The notes below the pieces were generated by a model, which was not told where the DNA came from, did no database searches, and saw only the letters and a program-made list of their open reading frames with translations. Below, in pieces: positions 7,292 to 16,796 of a DNA stretch of 64,000 bases; positions within the stretch are counted from its first letter, which is position 1; each line of letters starts with the position of its first letter. Source of the DNA: Methylomonas rapida. Lineage in GTDB: Bacteria > Pseudomonadota > Gammaproteobacteria > Methylococcales > Methylomonadaceae. The position numbers and the translations under genes are program-made. Where the stretch lies: the NCBI RefSeq assembly GCF_024360925.2, contig NZ_CP113517.1, positions 1,550,001 to 1,614,000 on the forward strand, in the 5' to 3' direction.

Positions 7292-7320
7292 ATTCTAAAT
7301 GCTATTTACTTCCTTGTCAA
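7292..7320 (-). promoter_or_regulatory. Sigma-70 promoter of the tRNA-Arg/tRNA-Asn operon
   Basis: On the minus strand a perfect -35 TTGACA (7315-7320) and a near-consensus -10 TAGAAT (7292-7297) are separated by exactly 17 bp, about 16 bp before the tRNA-Arg 5' end. Confidence 0.85.
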
Positions 7321-7780
7321 CTAATTTTTTCCTAACTGTTGGTGGCAGCAAGAGAGGGATTCAAGCCCTGGATGCGCTTTTGGCGCATTTTTTCTTGGAA
7401 GTGGCTGTCTTCGGTCACTCGTAAAAAACTGAAATCAATCAGTATTTACTTTCCTTGAATCGGTCGTCTCTATTGCTATGGACCTCAGTCAATAGCACCA
7501 ACGAGGCCATATTGTGTTACACATTGGCTTTGCAAGCAAATATTTTTTACACGCTCATTTGTTACGAAGAGCCTTGTGGAGCATGAATTCAACGCTGATT
7601 AATAATGGGCGAGCAATATACCTCAGGCTTCGGCGGTCGTCGTGAAGTTCCCTCGCACGTGGGTCGGGGCTAATCAAGTTGTTTTTCCTTCGCCTTTGCC
7701 GGTGGGCAGCGATTGAACGCAAACCAGGGGTGATCGATTCGAAACTTGTTTCAACTTGCGAGCAAGTTTTTTGGTTGGCG
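7321..7780. other. Intergenic stretch without a convincing gene
   Basis: No supported coding region. A short hairpin ATGCGC-loop-GCGCAT followed by T residues lies near 7371-7393. It is preceded by GAGAGGGATTCAAGCCC, which resembles a decayed tRNA T-arm. Nothing else is recognisable. Confidence 0.4.
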
Positions 7781-8275
7781 TCAAGACAAGGATTCGAGGC
7801 GTCGTTTCATGTCTGCCAGGTTAAACACTCCGACTTTTTCCATGATGATGTTGCCGGCTTTGTCGATCAGAAACGTGGTCGGCGTCAGTTGCACGTTGCC
7901 GAAGGCTTGCGCCAATTCGCCGCTGGGGTCCAGGGCTATGGCGTAAGGCAGTTTTTTGGATTCGGCCATTTCCCGCACATGATTGGGCGGGTCGTAATGC
8001 ATCGCAACCGCGATGATGTTAAGGCCTTGTTGGCTATATTGCTGATATAGGCTTACCAGCTGCGGAATTTCTTCGATGCAGCCGGGGCAATCGGTGGCCC
8101 AAAAGGTTACGATGACCGGTTTACCTTTTAAGGTCGGCAGAGACAGATTTTCGCCTTTGATGGTGGTAAAGCTCACGGCTGGCGCGACGCGTACCGTTTG
8201 GGTTTGCCAATACCAAACGGCCGCGGCTAACAGGCCGATAAACAGGAAAATGCCGGTTGCTTGTTTGATGTTCAT
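7781..8275 (-). CDS. TlpA/ResA-like membrane-anchored thioredoxin
   Basis: 164 residues with an N-terminal signal anchor (GIFLFIGLLAAAVWYW) and a periplasmic thioredoxin fold. The active site WATDCPGC (CPGC) and the cis-proline region TPTTFLID are both present. TlpA-type proteins reduce disulfides in periplasmic clients such as cytochrome c apoproteins or copper chaperones. The client is not indicated by the neighbours; the gene is divergent from serA, separated by about 95 bp. Confidence 0.85.
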   Translation of the reverse strand: MNIKQATGIFLFIGLLAAAVWYWQTQTVRVAPAVSFTTIKGENLSLPTLKGKPVIVTFWATDCPGCIEEIPQLVSLYQQYSQQGLNIIAVAMHYDPPNHVREMAESKKLPYAIALDPSGELAQAFGNVQLTPTTFLIDKAGNIIMEKVGVFNLADMKRRLESLS

Positions 8276-8370
8276 GGGATAGTCGTACGATGGCAGATTG
8301 TTGCTGATCTGGATTACGGCGGAAATGGTAAAACTGTTAAGATGGGCATCTTATCCAATTATCCCAAGTC

Positions 8371-9960
8371 ATGACGATGAAAAAGATACTGATCTCCGAC
8401 AAGCTGGCAGACGACGGCATCAATTTTCTGAATGAGCAGGAAGGCATTCAAATACATATCCAGACCGGACTGGCCGAAGAGGCTCTGTGTGAAATCATTC
8501 CCGAGTACGACGCGCTACTGATTCGTAGCGACACTCAGGTAAGCACCAAGGTCTTGCAAGCTGCGAAGAAGTTGAAAGTAGTCGGCCGGGCCGGCATCGG
8601 GGTCGACAATGTCGATCTGGCGGCGGCGATGGAGCAGGGCGTCATCGTGATGAACACCCCCGATGCCAATGCCACTACGACCGCGGAATTGGCGATCGCG
8701 CATATGTTTTCGTTGAGCCGGAATCTGCCGCTGGCGAATCAGTCCGTGCGCGAAGGCAAATGGGAACGTGCCAAATTGATGGGTGCCGAAATCGCACATA
8801 AGACGCTGGCGATCCTGGGCTTCGGCACTATCGGTCGCATCGTGGCCCAGCGCGGCGTCGGCCTGGGCATGCGCGTGATTGCGCATGATCCTTTCGTGGC
8901 ACCGGAAATCTTTGAAAAATACGGCGCCGAAATGGTCGATCTGGACACCTTGGTCAAGCAGGCCGATTATCTGACGCTGCATTGCCCGTTGCTGGAAAAA
9001 ACCCGCAATATCATTGGTGCCGAACAATTGGCGATGATGAAAAAATCCGCGCGGTTGATCAACTGCGCGCGTGGCGGCTTGGTCGATGAGGCGGCGTTGT
9101 ATCAAGCCCTGAAGGACGGCCGCATCGCCGGTGCGGCGCTGGACGTATATGCGCAGGAGCCTCCCAAGGATTCGCCTTTATTGGCTTTGGATAATGTCGT
9201 GTTTACCCCGCATCTGGGGGCTTCCACGAAAGAGGCTCAGGTCGCGGTCAGCGTGGAAATCGCCCGCCAGGTGGTCAAATACCTGCAAACCGGCGAAGCC
9301 GTCAATGCGTTGAATTTGCCGCGCTTGTCCGCGGAAGAATTGAAACAGGCGCAACCCTTCATGAATCTGGCACATATCTTGGGCAAGGTCATGTTCGGTT
9401 TGCTCGATCAACCTATCCAAAGGCTGGAAGTTGCGGCTTACGGAAAAGCGGCGCTGGGCAATATTCGACCCATTTCCAGCGAGGCTCTGGTCGGCTTGCT
9501 GGCCGGGCAGTTTTCGACGCCGGTGAATCGGGTCAATGTCGAGAATATCGCCAAGCGTCAAGGCATTGCCTTGGTCGAATCGCAAACCGAAGAGGCGGAA
9601 GGTTATCAATCCTTGATCGAAATTACCGGGCATTGTATCGATCAGACCATTTCGCTGACCGGAACCTTGTTGGGAGATCATCATCCCCGCTTGGTCAGCA
9701 TCAATCATTTCGAAATCGAAGTGGTGCCCGAAGGAACCTTGCTGATTACACGGCATGAGGACAAGCCGGGTGTGATCGCGGCAATCAGTTCCAAGTTGGG
9801 GCAGGCCAATATCAACATCACGCGCATGCAGGTCAGCATCGCGGACGAAAATCAATTGGCGATGATGGTGATCAGCGTGTCCGATCCTTTGAGTGATGAG
9901 GTTTTGAAGGCGGTTTGTGACGTGCCGGCCGTTCAGACGGCGAGGCAGATCGTGCTATGA
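8371..9960 (+). CDS. serA: D-3-phosphoglycerate dehydrogenase
   Basis: 529 residues, the length of the long (type 1) PGDH. The catalytic NAD-binding half shows VVGRAGIGVDNVD, the Rossmann motif GFGTIGR near residue 150, RGGLVDE and TPHLGAST. An intervening domain is followed by a C-terminal ACT domain (residues about 455-529) that normally binds serine. It catalyses the first step of serine synthesis from 3-phosphoglycerate. A second in-frame ATG six bases later is an equally possible start. It overlaps the next gene by 4 nt (ATGA), so the two are translationally coupled. Confidence 0.95.
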   Translation: MTMKKILISDKLADDGINFLNEQEGIQIHIQTGLAEEALCEIIPEYDALLIRSDTQVSTKVLQAAKKLKVVGRAGIGVDNVDLAAAMEQGVIVMNTPDANATTTAELAIAHMFSLSRNLPLANQSVREGKWERAKLMGAEIAHKTLAILGFGTIGRIVAQRGVGLGMRVIAHDPFVAPEIFEKYGAEMVDLDTLVKQADYLTLHCPLLEKTRNIIGAEQLAMMKKSARLINCARGGLVDEAALYQALKDGRIAGAALDVYAQEPPKDSPLLALDNVVFTPHLGASTKEAQVAVSVEIARQVVKYLQTGEAVNALNLPRLSAEELKQAQPFMNLAHILGKVMFGLLDQPIQRLEVAAYGKAALGNIRPISSEALVGLLAGQFSTPVNRVNVENIAKRQGIALVESQTEEAEGYQSLIEITGHCIDQTISLTGTLLGDHHPRLVSINHFEIEVVPEGTLLITRHEDKPGVIAAISSKLGQANINITRMQVSIADENQLAMMVISVSDPLSDEVLKAVCDVPAVQTARQIVL

Positions 9961-10598
9961 GTTTCGAGGTCGTTTGTTTCGATTGCGACAGCACCTTGAG
10001 TCGCGTCGAAGGTATCGATGAACTGGCCCGACGTGGCGGTTTGTTCGAAGAGGTTGCGGCCTTGACCAATGCGGCGATGAACGGCGAGCTGGCGCTGGAA
10101 GCGGTTTACGGTCATCGCCTGGATTTGATCAAGCCCGACAAGGCCGCGATCGATTGGCTGGCCGATCTGTACATCGCTGAAATGGTCGAAGGCGTTGCCG
10201 AAACCGTCAAGACGCTGCTGGATAACGGCAAACAGATTCACATCATCAGCGGCGGTTTGCGACAGGCGATTTTGCCGCTGGCGGCGTTGCTGGGCATTGC
10301 CGAAGATCATGTGCATGCGGTGGATGTGCTGTTCGATGATGCAGGGCATTATGTCGATTTTGCCCGGCAGTCGCCATTGGCGGTCAGTGGTGGCAAGGCC
10401 CGGGTCTGCCGCCGCCTCAGAATGCATCATGCTTCTTTGGTGATGATAGGTGATGGCAAGACCGATCTCGAAGCCAAGCAGGCAGGGGCTTATATGATCG
10501 GTTTTGGCGGCGTGGTCGCGCGCGCCCTGGTGCAGGAACAGGCCGATGTATTCGTGGCCGATAGCTCGTTGACGGCCATTTTGCCGCATGTGTTGTAA
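9957..10598 (+). CDS. serB: Phosphoserine phosphatase-like HAD hydrolase
   Basis: 213 residues with the HAD motifs in order: FDCDSTL (nucleophile D and general acid D), SGG (motif II), and GDGKTDLEA with a preceding Lys (motifs III/IV). Motif I as D-x-D-S-T and the E-G-I-D-E-LA cap region are typical of phosphoserine phosphatase. It overlaps serA by 4 nt, which supports a joint role in serine synthesis. It is shorter than E. coli SerB because it lacks an N-terminal regulatory domain. Confidence 0.85.
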   Translation: MSFEVVCFDCDSTLSRVEGIDELARRGGLFEEVAALTNAAMNGELALEAVYGHRLDLIKPDKAAIDWLADLYIAEMVEGVAETVKTLLDNGKQIHIISGGLRQAILPLAALLGIAEDHVHAVDVLFDDAGHYVDFARQSPLAVSGGKARVCRRLRMHHASLVMIGDGKTDLEAKQAGAYMIGFGGVVARALVQEQADVFVADSSLTAILPHVL

Positions 10599-10664
10599 CC
10601 GGGGTCGATAAGTCGCCATGACGATGATAAAATGCCATGTTTTTTAACGCGTTAGAGAGAGAAA

Positions 10665-11420
10665 ATGGCAGGGCATAGTAAGTGGGCCAATATCAAGCAC
10701 CGTAAAGGCGCGCAGGACGCCAAACGCGGCAAGATATTCACCAAACTGATTCGCGAGATTACCGTGGCGGCAAAAGGCTCGGGCGGCGGTGACCCGGCGA
10801 ACAATCCCAGTTTGCGTTCGGCGATCGACAAGGCGCTGGGCGCCAACATGAAGCGCGATACCATCGACAATACCATCAAGAAAGCCACCGGCGCGATTGA
10901 TGGCGTGGTTTATGAAGAAGTGCGCTACGAAGGTTATGGACCCGGCGGCACGGCGGTGATGGTCAATTGCTTGACCGACAATCGCAACCGTACCGTGGCC
11001 GATGTGCGTCACGCCTTCTCCAAGCACGGCGGCAATCTGGGTACCGACGGTTCGGTGGCCTATCTGTTTCGCAAAGTCGGCATCATCAGCTTTTCCAATG
11101 AGGCCGATGAAGATGTGGTGATGGAAGCGGCGATGGAAGCCGGTGCCGAGGACGTCGTCACCAATGACGACGGTTCGATCGATGTGTTCACGAGTCCGGA
11201 AGATTACCTGAACGTCAAGGAAGCCATGGTTGCCGCGGGCTTGCAGCCCGAAAACGCCGAAGTGACGATGCATGCCGACGTCAAGACCGAGCTCGATGCC
11301 GAGGCGGCGGAAAAGATGCTGAAACTGATCGATAGATTGGAAGATCTGGACGACGTGCAGGATGTCTATACCAACGCCGACATCAGCGACGACATCATGG
11401 ATGCCGTTGGCGCCGGCTAA
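10665..11420 (+). CDS. yebC: YebC/PmpR family (TACO1-like) protein
   Basis: 251 residues starting [20 protein letters not shown], the family's hallmark N-terminus, followed by the conserved GYGPGG and DLGT-like blocks. Members are cytoplasmic and have been described both as transcription regulators and as ribosome-associated translation factors (TACO1). It commonly sits directly upstream of ruvC in gammaproteobacteria, as here. A GAGAGAG sequence precedes the ATG. Confidence 0.95.
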   Translation: MAGHSKWANIKHRKGAQDAKRGKIFTKLIREITVAAKGSGGGDPANNPSLRSAIDKALGANMKRDTIDNTIKKATGAIDGVVYEEVRYEGYGPGGTAVMVNCLTDNRNRTVADVRHAFSKHGGNLGTDGSVAYLFRKVGIISFSNEADEDVVMEAAMEAGAEDVVTNDDGSIDVFTSPEDYLNVKEAMVAAGLQPENAEVTMHADVKTELDAEAAEKMLKLIDRLEDLDDVQDVYTNADISDDIMDAVGAG

Positions 11421-11443
11421 ACCGTTTAATTATCGCAAACACA

Positions 11444-11941
11444 TTGACTAGGATACTCGGAATCGATCCCGGTTCGCGCATCACCGGCTACGGCGTGTTG
11501 GAAATCACGCCACGCGGTGTACGTTATGTCGCCAGCGGCTGCATCCGGGTGCGAGCGGAGGACTTTCCGGCGCGCCTGAAGCAAATCTTCGACGGTGTCA
11601 CCGAAATCATCGCCTTGTATCAACCCGGCCAGATGGCCATAGAACAGGTATTCATGCATAAAAACGCGGATTCGGCCTTGAAATTGGGCCAGGCGCGCGG
11701 CGCGGCCATTTGCGCGACCTTGAACCAGGATTTGCCGGTGTTCGAATACGCGGCGCGCCAGGTCAAGCAAGCCCTGGTCGGCAAGGGTAACGCCGATAAG
11801 GCTCAAGTTCAGCACATGGTCAAAATTCTGTTGAGCATCCAAGGCGAGATGCAGATCGACGCCAGCGATGCGCTGGCGATTGGCTTGTGCCACCATCATT
11901 ACCAGCAAACCGCGTTGCGCTTGCAAAAGGCTTTGGCATGA
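11444..11941 (+). CDS. ruvC: Holliday junction resolvase RuvC
   Basis: 165 residues. The acidic catalytic residues are visible: D in [14 protein letters not shown] (residue 7), E in MAIEQVF, and the [13 protein letters not shown] ending. RuvC cleaves Holliday junctions with RuvAB. The best start is TTG, since no in-frame ATG fits the conserved N-terminus. Its TGA overlaps the ruvA ATG. Confidence 0.95.
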   Translation: MTRILGIDPGSRITGYGVLEITPRGVRYVASGCIRVRAEDFPARLKQIFDGVTEIIALYQPGQMAIEQVFMHKNADSALKLGQARGAAICATLNQDLPVFEYAARQVKQALVGKGNADKAQVQHMVKILLSIQGEMQIDASDALAIGLCHHHYQQTALRLQKALA

Positions 11942-12540
11942 TCGGATTCTTGCGCGGCACATTGATGCAAAAGTCGCCACCCCAATTGTTGTTGGACGTC
12001 CATGGCGTGGGCTATGAAATAGAAGCGCCGATGACGACGTTTTACGATCTGCCGGCGCTGGGCGAAGAGGTCAAGTTGTACACGCATTTGGTGGTGCGGG
12101 AAGACGCGCATATCCTGTTCGGGTTTGCCAGCGAGACCGAACGCATGTTGTTTCGGACCTTGATCAAGGTCAACGGCGTCGGACCCAAGCTGGCGCTGAC
12201 GATTCTGTCCGGTCAGAGCGTGGAAGAGTTTTATCGCTGCGTCAACGACAACGATACCAAGGCTCTGGTGCGTTTGCCCGGCGTCGGGCAAAAAACCGCG
12301 GAGCGCTTGATCGTGGAAATGCGCGGGCGTTTGCCGGAATTGAATACCGCGGGCGCGTCTTCGGAGCGTTCGCACGTGCCGGCGCCGCTGGGGAATAGCC
12401 CCAGGCAGGAAGCCATTGCCGCCTTGTGTGCGTTGGGTTACAAGCCGCAAGACGCATCGAGAATGGTGCAGGCCGTGGCAGCGGACGACAAAAGCTGCGA
12501 AGACATCATTCGCTTGGCGCTGCGGGGCGCGGTTAAATGA
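11938..12540 (+). CDS. ruvA: Holliday junction branch migration protein RuvA
   Basis: 200 residues starting MIGFLRGTL. It has the OB-fold domain, the double helix-hairpin-helix region ([29 protein letters not shown]) and a C-terminal RuvB-binding domain ([20 protein letters not shown]). It binds the four-way junction and recruits RuvB. A 4-nt overlap with both ruvC and ruvB shows a tightly coupled operon. Confidence 0.95.
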   Translation: MIGFLRGTLMQKSPPQLLLDVHGVGYEIEAPMTTFYDLPALGEEVKLYTHLVVREDAHILFGFASETERMLFRTLIKVNGVGPKLALTILSGQSVEEFYRCVNDNDTKALVRLPGVGQKTAERLIVEMRGRLPELNTAGASSERSHVPAPLGNSPRQEAIAALCALGYKPQDASRMVQAVAADDKSCEDIIRLALRGAVK

Positions 12541-13574
12541 TAGAAAGCGACAGGTTGATCACCGCGCAGGGCAGTAACGACGAGGAGCGTCTGGATCGGG
12601 CGATTCGGCCCAAGCGGCTGAAGGATTATGTCGGACAAAAGGAATTGCGCCAGCAGATGGAAATCTTCATCCAGGCGGCGGTCAGTCGTGCCGAGGCGTT
12701 GGATCATGTATTGATTTTCGGCCCACCTGGCCTTGGCAAAACCACGCTGGCCAACATCGTCGCCGCGGAGATGAATGTCAATATTCGCCAGACTTCCGGT
12801 CCGGTGCTGGATAAGGCTGGGGATTTGGCGGCTTTGCTGACCAATTTGCAGGCGCATGACGTCTTGTTCATCGACGAAATCCATAGACTCAGTCCGGCGG
12901 TCGAAGAAGTACTATATCCGGCTATGGAAGACTACCAGATTGATATTATAATAGGCGAAGGTCCCGCCGCCCGTTCGATCAAGCTGGATTTGCCGCCTTT
13001 TACCTTGATAGGCGCCACGACGCGGGCCGGCTTATTGACATCGCCGTTGCGCGACCGCTTCGGCATCGTCCAGCGTCTGGAGTTTTACAGCATCGAAGAA
13101 TTGTCCAGCATCGTCAGGCGTTCCGCGCTGATGCTGGGTATAGGCATGGATGGCGGCGGGGCCGATGAGATCGCGCATCGATCCAGAGGCACGCCGCGTA
13201 TCGCCAATCGTTTGCTGCGCCGTGTGCGAGATTTCGCCGAAGTGAAGGGCAATGGCACCGTAACCCGCGAGATTGCCCAGCAGGCGCTGGAAATGTTGAA
13301 AATCGATCAGCAAGGTTTCGACATGCTGGATAGAAAATTATTGCTGGCGATGATGGAACATTTCCAGGGCGGCCCGGTTGGACTGGATACCTTGGCGGCT
13401 GCAATCAGCGAGGAACGCGGAACGGTCGAGGATGTGCTGGAACCCTATTTGCTGCAACAAGGTTTTATCATGCGCACGCCGCGCGGGCGGGTAGTAACGC
13501 ACAAAGCCTACAGCCATTTTGGCTTGCAGCCGCCCCGGCAACAAGCCAGTACCGACGATATTTTTGAACTTTGA
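12537..13574 (+). CDS. ruvB: Holliday junction helicase RuvB
   Basis: 345-residue AAA+ motor with Walker [10 protein letters not shown], Walker [10 protein letters not shown], sensor GATTRAG, arginine finger region LRDRFG, and the C-terminal winged helix ([12 protein letters not shown]). It drives branch migration with RuvA. It is followed immediately by the Tol-Pal cluster, an arrangement common in gammaproteobacteria. Confidence 0.97.
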   Translation: MIESDRLITAQGSNDEERLDRAIRPKRLKDYVGQKELRQQMEIFIQAAVSRAEALDHVLIFGPPGLGKTTLANIVAAEMNVNIRQTSGPVLDKAGDLAALLTNLQAHDVLFIDEIHRLSPAVEEVLYPAMEDYQIDIIIGEGPAARSIKLDLPPFTLIGATTRAGLLTSPLRDRFGIVQRLEFYSIEELSSIVRRSALMLGIGMDGGGADEIAHRSRGTPRIANRLLRRVRDFAEVKGNGTVTREIAQQALEMLKIDQQGFDMLDRKLLLAMMEHFQGGPVGLDTLAAAISEERGTVEDVLEPYLLQQGFIMRTPRGRVVTHKAYSHFGLQPPRQQASTDDIFEL

Positions 13575-13591
13575 ATGATTTGCCGTTGCGG

Positions 13592-13987
13592 ATGAAAGAA
13601 TTTAGCTGGCCGGTTCGGGTCTATTACGAAGATACCGATGCCGGCGGTGTGGTGTTTTACGCCAATTATTTGAAGTTTTTCGAACGTGCGCGCACCGAAA
13701 TGCTGCGCAGCGCGGGCTTCGAACAAGACCGCTTGCTCAGCGAGGAAAGCGTCATTTTCGTCGTGCGTTCGATCAGCGTCGATTATTTGAAACCGGCTCG
13801 TTTCAACGAGCAGATAGAGGTTAGCGCTAAAATCATTGAAAGCAAAAAAGCCAGTCTGGTTTTTGAGCAGTCCATCACTCGCGAGCAAGATGTGTTATGT
13901 AACGGAACGATACGTATAGCCTGTCTCGATGCGCAAAGCATGAAACCCAAACCCATTCCCATTGCCATGTTGGAGCAATTAACCTAA
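13592..13987 (+). CDS. ybgC: Tol-Pal-associated acyl-CoA thioesterase YbgC
   Basis: 131 residues, hot-dog fold. VYYEDTDAGGVVFYANYLKFFERAR contains the catalytic Asp and the family signature. It hydrolyses short-chain or phospholipid-related acyl-CoA thioesters and heads the tol operon. An alternative TTG start at 13571 would overlap ruvB by 4 nt; ATG at 13592 sits closer to the conserved start of the family. Confidence 0.93.
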   Translation: MKEFSWPVRVYYEDTDAGGVVFYANYLKFFERARTEMLRSAGFEQDRLLSEESVIFVVRSISVDYLKPARFNEQIEVSAKIIESKKASLVFEQSITREQDVLCNGTIRIACLDAQSMKPKPIPIAMLEQLT

Positions 13988-14665
13988 ATGAATACCGATT
14001 TGTCCATCCTGCATCTGGTTAAAGAAGCCAGTTTTGTCGTTCAGTTTGTGATGTTTATCTTGCTTGCGGCATCCCTCGCCTCATGGACGTTCATCTTCAG
14101 CAAACGTAAGGAACTCAATCAGGCCATTTCGATTACCGACGATTTTGAAGACGAGTTTTGGTCTGGGCTTGGCTTGGCCGAGCTGTATAAAAAAATGTCC
14201 AGCGATCGCTTCGATCCGGAAGGCATAGAAAAAATTTTCCTGGCCGGCTACCGCGAGTTTGCCCGGATGCGGCAAAAAGGCGAGGTCGAGCCCGTGGTGC
14301 AAGTCGAAAGCGCGCAACGGGCCATGCGCATCGAGCTGCAACGGGAATTGGATAGATTGGATGAAACCTTGCCGTTTTTGGCAACCGTGGGCTCCACCAG
14401 CCCCTATATCGGTCTGTTTGGTACCGTGTGGGGTATCATGAATTCTTTCAGGGCGTTAGGGGAAATCAAAAACGCCACGCTGGCCAACGTGGCGCCCGGC
14501 ATTTCCGAGGCCTTGATCGCTACCGCGATCGGCTTGTTCGCGGCGATCCCGGCGGTTATCGCCTACAACCGCTTTTCCACCCGCCTGGATAGGCTGGCCG
14601 GCCGTTACGAGTTGTTCATCGACGAATTCGTCGTGTTGTTACAAAGACAGGCGCACAGCAAATGA
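13988..14665 (+). CDS. tolQ: Tol-Pal system proton channel subunit TolQ
   Basis: 225 residues with three membrane helices (near residues 17-37, about 130-150 and 165-190) in the TolQ/ExbB/MotA pattern. The conserved block LPFLATVGSTSPYIGLFGTVWGIM is followed by ISEALIATAIGLFAAIPAVIAYN. Together with TolR it uses the proton gradient to energise TolA. It overlaps tolR by 4 nt. Confidence 0.97.
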   Translation: MNTDLSILHLVKEASFVVQFVMFILLAASLASWTFIFSKRKELNQAISITDDFEDEFWSGLGLAELYKKMSSDRFDPEGIEKIFLAGYREFARMRQKGEVEPVVQVESAQRAMRIELQRELDRLDETLPFLATVGSTSPYIGLFGTVWGIMNSFRALGEIKNATLANVAPGISEALIATAIGLFAAIPAVIAYNRFSTRLDRLAGRYELFIDEFVVLLQRQAHSK

Positions 14666-15120
14666 ATGTCAGTGGCGGAAGCAATCGCAGGTCGCGTAAA
14701 AAGCGCGGGCCGATGGCGGAAATCAACGTCGTACCTTACATCGACGTCACATTCGTATTGTTGATGATCTTCATGATCACGGCGCCCTTGGTGCAAACCG
14801 GCGTCGATGTTGATTTGCCGCAGGCCGAGGCCGAGTCTGTCGATTTGCAAGACCAAACGCCGGTGATCGTATCGATCAAGAAAGACGGCAGCTTATATGT
14901 TGATGTGGGTAATGGCGATGAAGAAGCCGAAACGCCCGTTGACGCAGAAACGGTAAAAACCCGCGTGGCGGCGGTATTTAGAAATAATCCTAAAGCGCAG
15001 TTGTATGTCAGGGGGGATCACGAAGTCGATTACGGCAGTATCGTCAAAGTGATGGTCGAACTGAAAAAAACCGGTGCGCCCAAGATCGGTTTGATGACAG
15101 CCCCGCCACCGGAGAAATAG
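14662..15120 (+). CDS. tolR: Tol-Pal system protein TolR
   Basis: 152 residues. A basic cytoplasmic N-terminus (RRSRKKRGPMAEINVVPYID) leads into one TM helix with the essential Asp (YIDVTFVLLMIFMITAPLV), then a periplasmic ExbD-like domain. TolR works with TolQ as the stator/proton path of the Tol motor. Confidence 0.97.
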   Translation: MNVSGGSNRRSRKKRGPMAEINVVPYIDVTFVLLMIFMITAPLVQTGVDVDLPQAEAESVDLQDQTPVIVSIKKDGSLYVDVGNGDEEAETPVDAETVKTRVAAVFRNNPKAQLYVRGDHEVDYGSIVKVMVELKKTGAPKIGLMTAPPPEK

Positions 15121-15133
15121 GTTCCTATTTGAC

Positions 15134-16777
15134 ATGAGGAAATTTGGACCTTCATTTTTTTTGGCGTTAGCGCTTCATCTCGCTATCGTTTTATTGTTTG
15201 GCTTCAGTTTCAGCAGTTCCCCGGAGCAGACGAAACCTAGCCCACAGGCCGACATTATCGAAGCCACCGTATTGGATGGTGCGGAAATCGATGCCGAGGC
15301 CGAGCGGCTGAAACAAGTCGAAGAGCGCAAGCACCAAGCCGAGGTGGATCATCAGCAGCAGTTGGAAGCTGCCAGAAAGGCCGAAGAACAAGCCCTGAAG
15401 CAAGCCAGGGAGCAACGGCAACTGGAAGAAAAAAAGGCGTTGGAAATCGCGGAAAAACGCAAACAAGAGGCACAGGAGGAGCAAAAGAAACAAAAGCAAC
15501 TCGAAGCCAAACGTCTGGAAGAAGAGCGCAAGCTGCAGGAAACCAAGGAGAAACGCCTGCAGGAAGAGAAGCAAGCCAGGGAGGCGGCGGAAAAGCAAAA
15601 AAAGCTGGAAGCGGAAAAGCAGGCACAGGAACAAAAACTGCAGGAGCAAAAAGCGGCTGAAGCCAAGGCCGAAAAAGAAAAACAGCTAGCCGTCGAAAAA
15701 GCCAAGGCCGAAGCGGCCGCCAAAACTAAGGCGGAAGCCGAAGCGAAAGCCTCCGAACAGAAAACCAGGGCTGAAGCAGAAAAAAAGGCCGCCGAGCAAA
15801 AGGTAAAAGCCGAGGCCGAGAAAAAGGCGGCTGAAGAAAAAGCCAGGATAGCGGCGGAAGCCGAAGCCGAGGCAGAAAGAGCTGAAAAAATACGGGTGGC
15901 CAAATTGGCGGCCGAAAAAGCCGAAAAGCAACGTCAAGCGGCCGAAGCGCAAGCCAAAGCCGAGCAACAAAAGCAGGCCGCTGAAAAAGCCAAGGCCGAC
16001 GCCGACGCCAAGGCAAAATCCGAAGCGGCGTCCAAGGCTAAAGCTGAAGCCGATGCAAAAGCCAAGGCTGAGTCAGCTGCCAAGGCCGAAGCCGAAGCCA
16101 AGGCTAAAGCCGAGAAAGCAGAAAAAGAAAGGCAAGCGGCTGAAGTGGCCGCGAAAGCCAAGGCCGACGCAGAGGCCAAAGCGAAAGCCGAGGCGGCAAA
16201 GGCAAAAGCAGAGGCCGAAGCAAAAGCCAAGGCGGAGGCCGCCGCCAAAGCTAAGGCTGATGCCGATGCGAAAGCAAAAGCCGAAGCAGCCGCCAAGGCT
16301 AAAGCGGAAGCTGAAGCCAAGGCCAGGGCAGAAGCGGAGGCAAAAGCCAAAGCGGAAGCAGATGCCAAGGCGAAGGCAGCTGCCGAGGCTAAAGCCAAGG
16401 CCGAAGCGGAGGCGAAAGCCAGAGCAGAAGCCGAAGCCGCCGCAGCGGCGAAGGCTGAACAAGAACGACAAGCGGCGGCTGCGGCAGCAGCAGAGTCCGA
16501 AAAAGCGCGTGTTGCTGAATTGATCAAAAACAAGGTCAATGGTGCCTGGACCAGACCGATGTCAGCCACGCAGGGTTTGAAATGTACAATTCAGGTAAAA
16601 TTGCTGCCCAGTGGTGAAGTGATGGATGCCGTGGTCGTCAGCAGCAGCGGCGACCCGATTTTCGATCGTTCGGCGGAAAATGCAGTCAGAAAGGCCGCGC
16701 CGTTGCCCGTGCCTCAGGATAGGGCTTTGTTCAATCAGAGCTTTAGAGTGTTTACGTTCGTGTTTAAACCGGAATAA
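15134..16777 (+). CDS. tolA: Envelope-spanning protein TolA with an extra-long helix
   Basis: 547 residues, longer than E. coli TolA (about 420). An N-terminal TM anchor (FFLALALHLAIVLLFGF) is followed by a roughly 400-residue Ala/Lys/Glu-rich helix (residues about 50-455) full of KAEAEAKAKAEA-type repeats. The globular domain III follows (VNGAWTRPMSATQGLKCTI through FRVFTFVFKPE). It links the TolQR motor to TolB/Pal at the outer membrane during cell division. The codon repeats in the helix make this stretch prone to length variation. Confidence 0.96.
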   Translation: MRKFGPSFFLALALHLAIVLLFGFSFSSSPEQTKPSPQADIIEATVLDGAEIDAEAERLKQVEERKHQAEVDHQQQLEAARKAEEQALKQAREQRQLEEKKALEIAEKRKQEAQEEQKKQKQLEAKRLEEERKLQETKEKRLQEEKQAREAAEKQKKLEAEKQAQEQKLQEQKAAEAKAEKEKQLAVEKAKAEAAAKTKAEAEAKASEQKTRAEAEKKAAEQKVKAEAEKKAAEEKARIAAEAEAEAERAEKIRVAKLAAEKAEKQRQAAEAQAKAEQQKQAAEKAKADADAKAKSEAASKAKAEADAKAKAESAAKAEAEAKAKAEKAEKERQAAEVAAKAKADAEAKAKAEAAKAKAEAEAKAKAEAAAKAKADADAKAKAEAAAKAKAEAEAKARAEAEAKAKAEADAKAKAAAEAKAKAEAEAKARAEAEAAAAAKAEQERQAAAAAAAESEKARVAELIKNKVNGAWTRPMSATQGLKCTIQVKLLPSGEVMDAVVVSSSGDPIFDRSAENAVRKAAPLPVPQDRALFNQSFRVFTFVFKPE

Positions 16778-16796
16778 CCCAAGCGGAAAAAATAGA

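Noticed and set aside
7341..7393. tRNA-like T-arm fragment and hairpin
   Set aside because: No acceptor or anticodon stem can be formed; at most a decayed relic.
15934..16569. Long Ala/Ser-rich frame antisense to tolA
   Set aside because: It is the mirror of the repetitive TolA helix codons.
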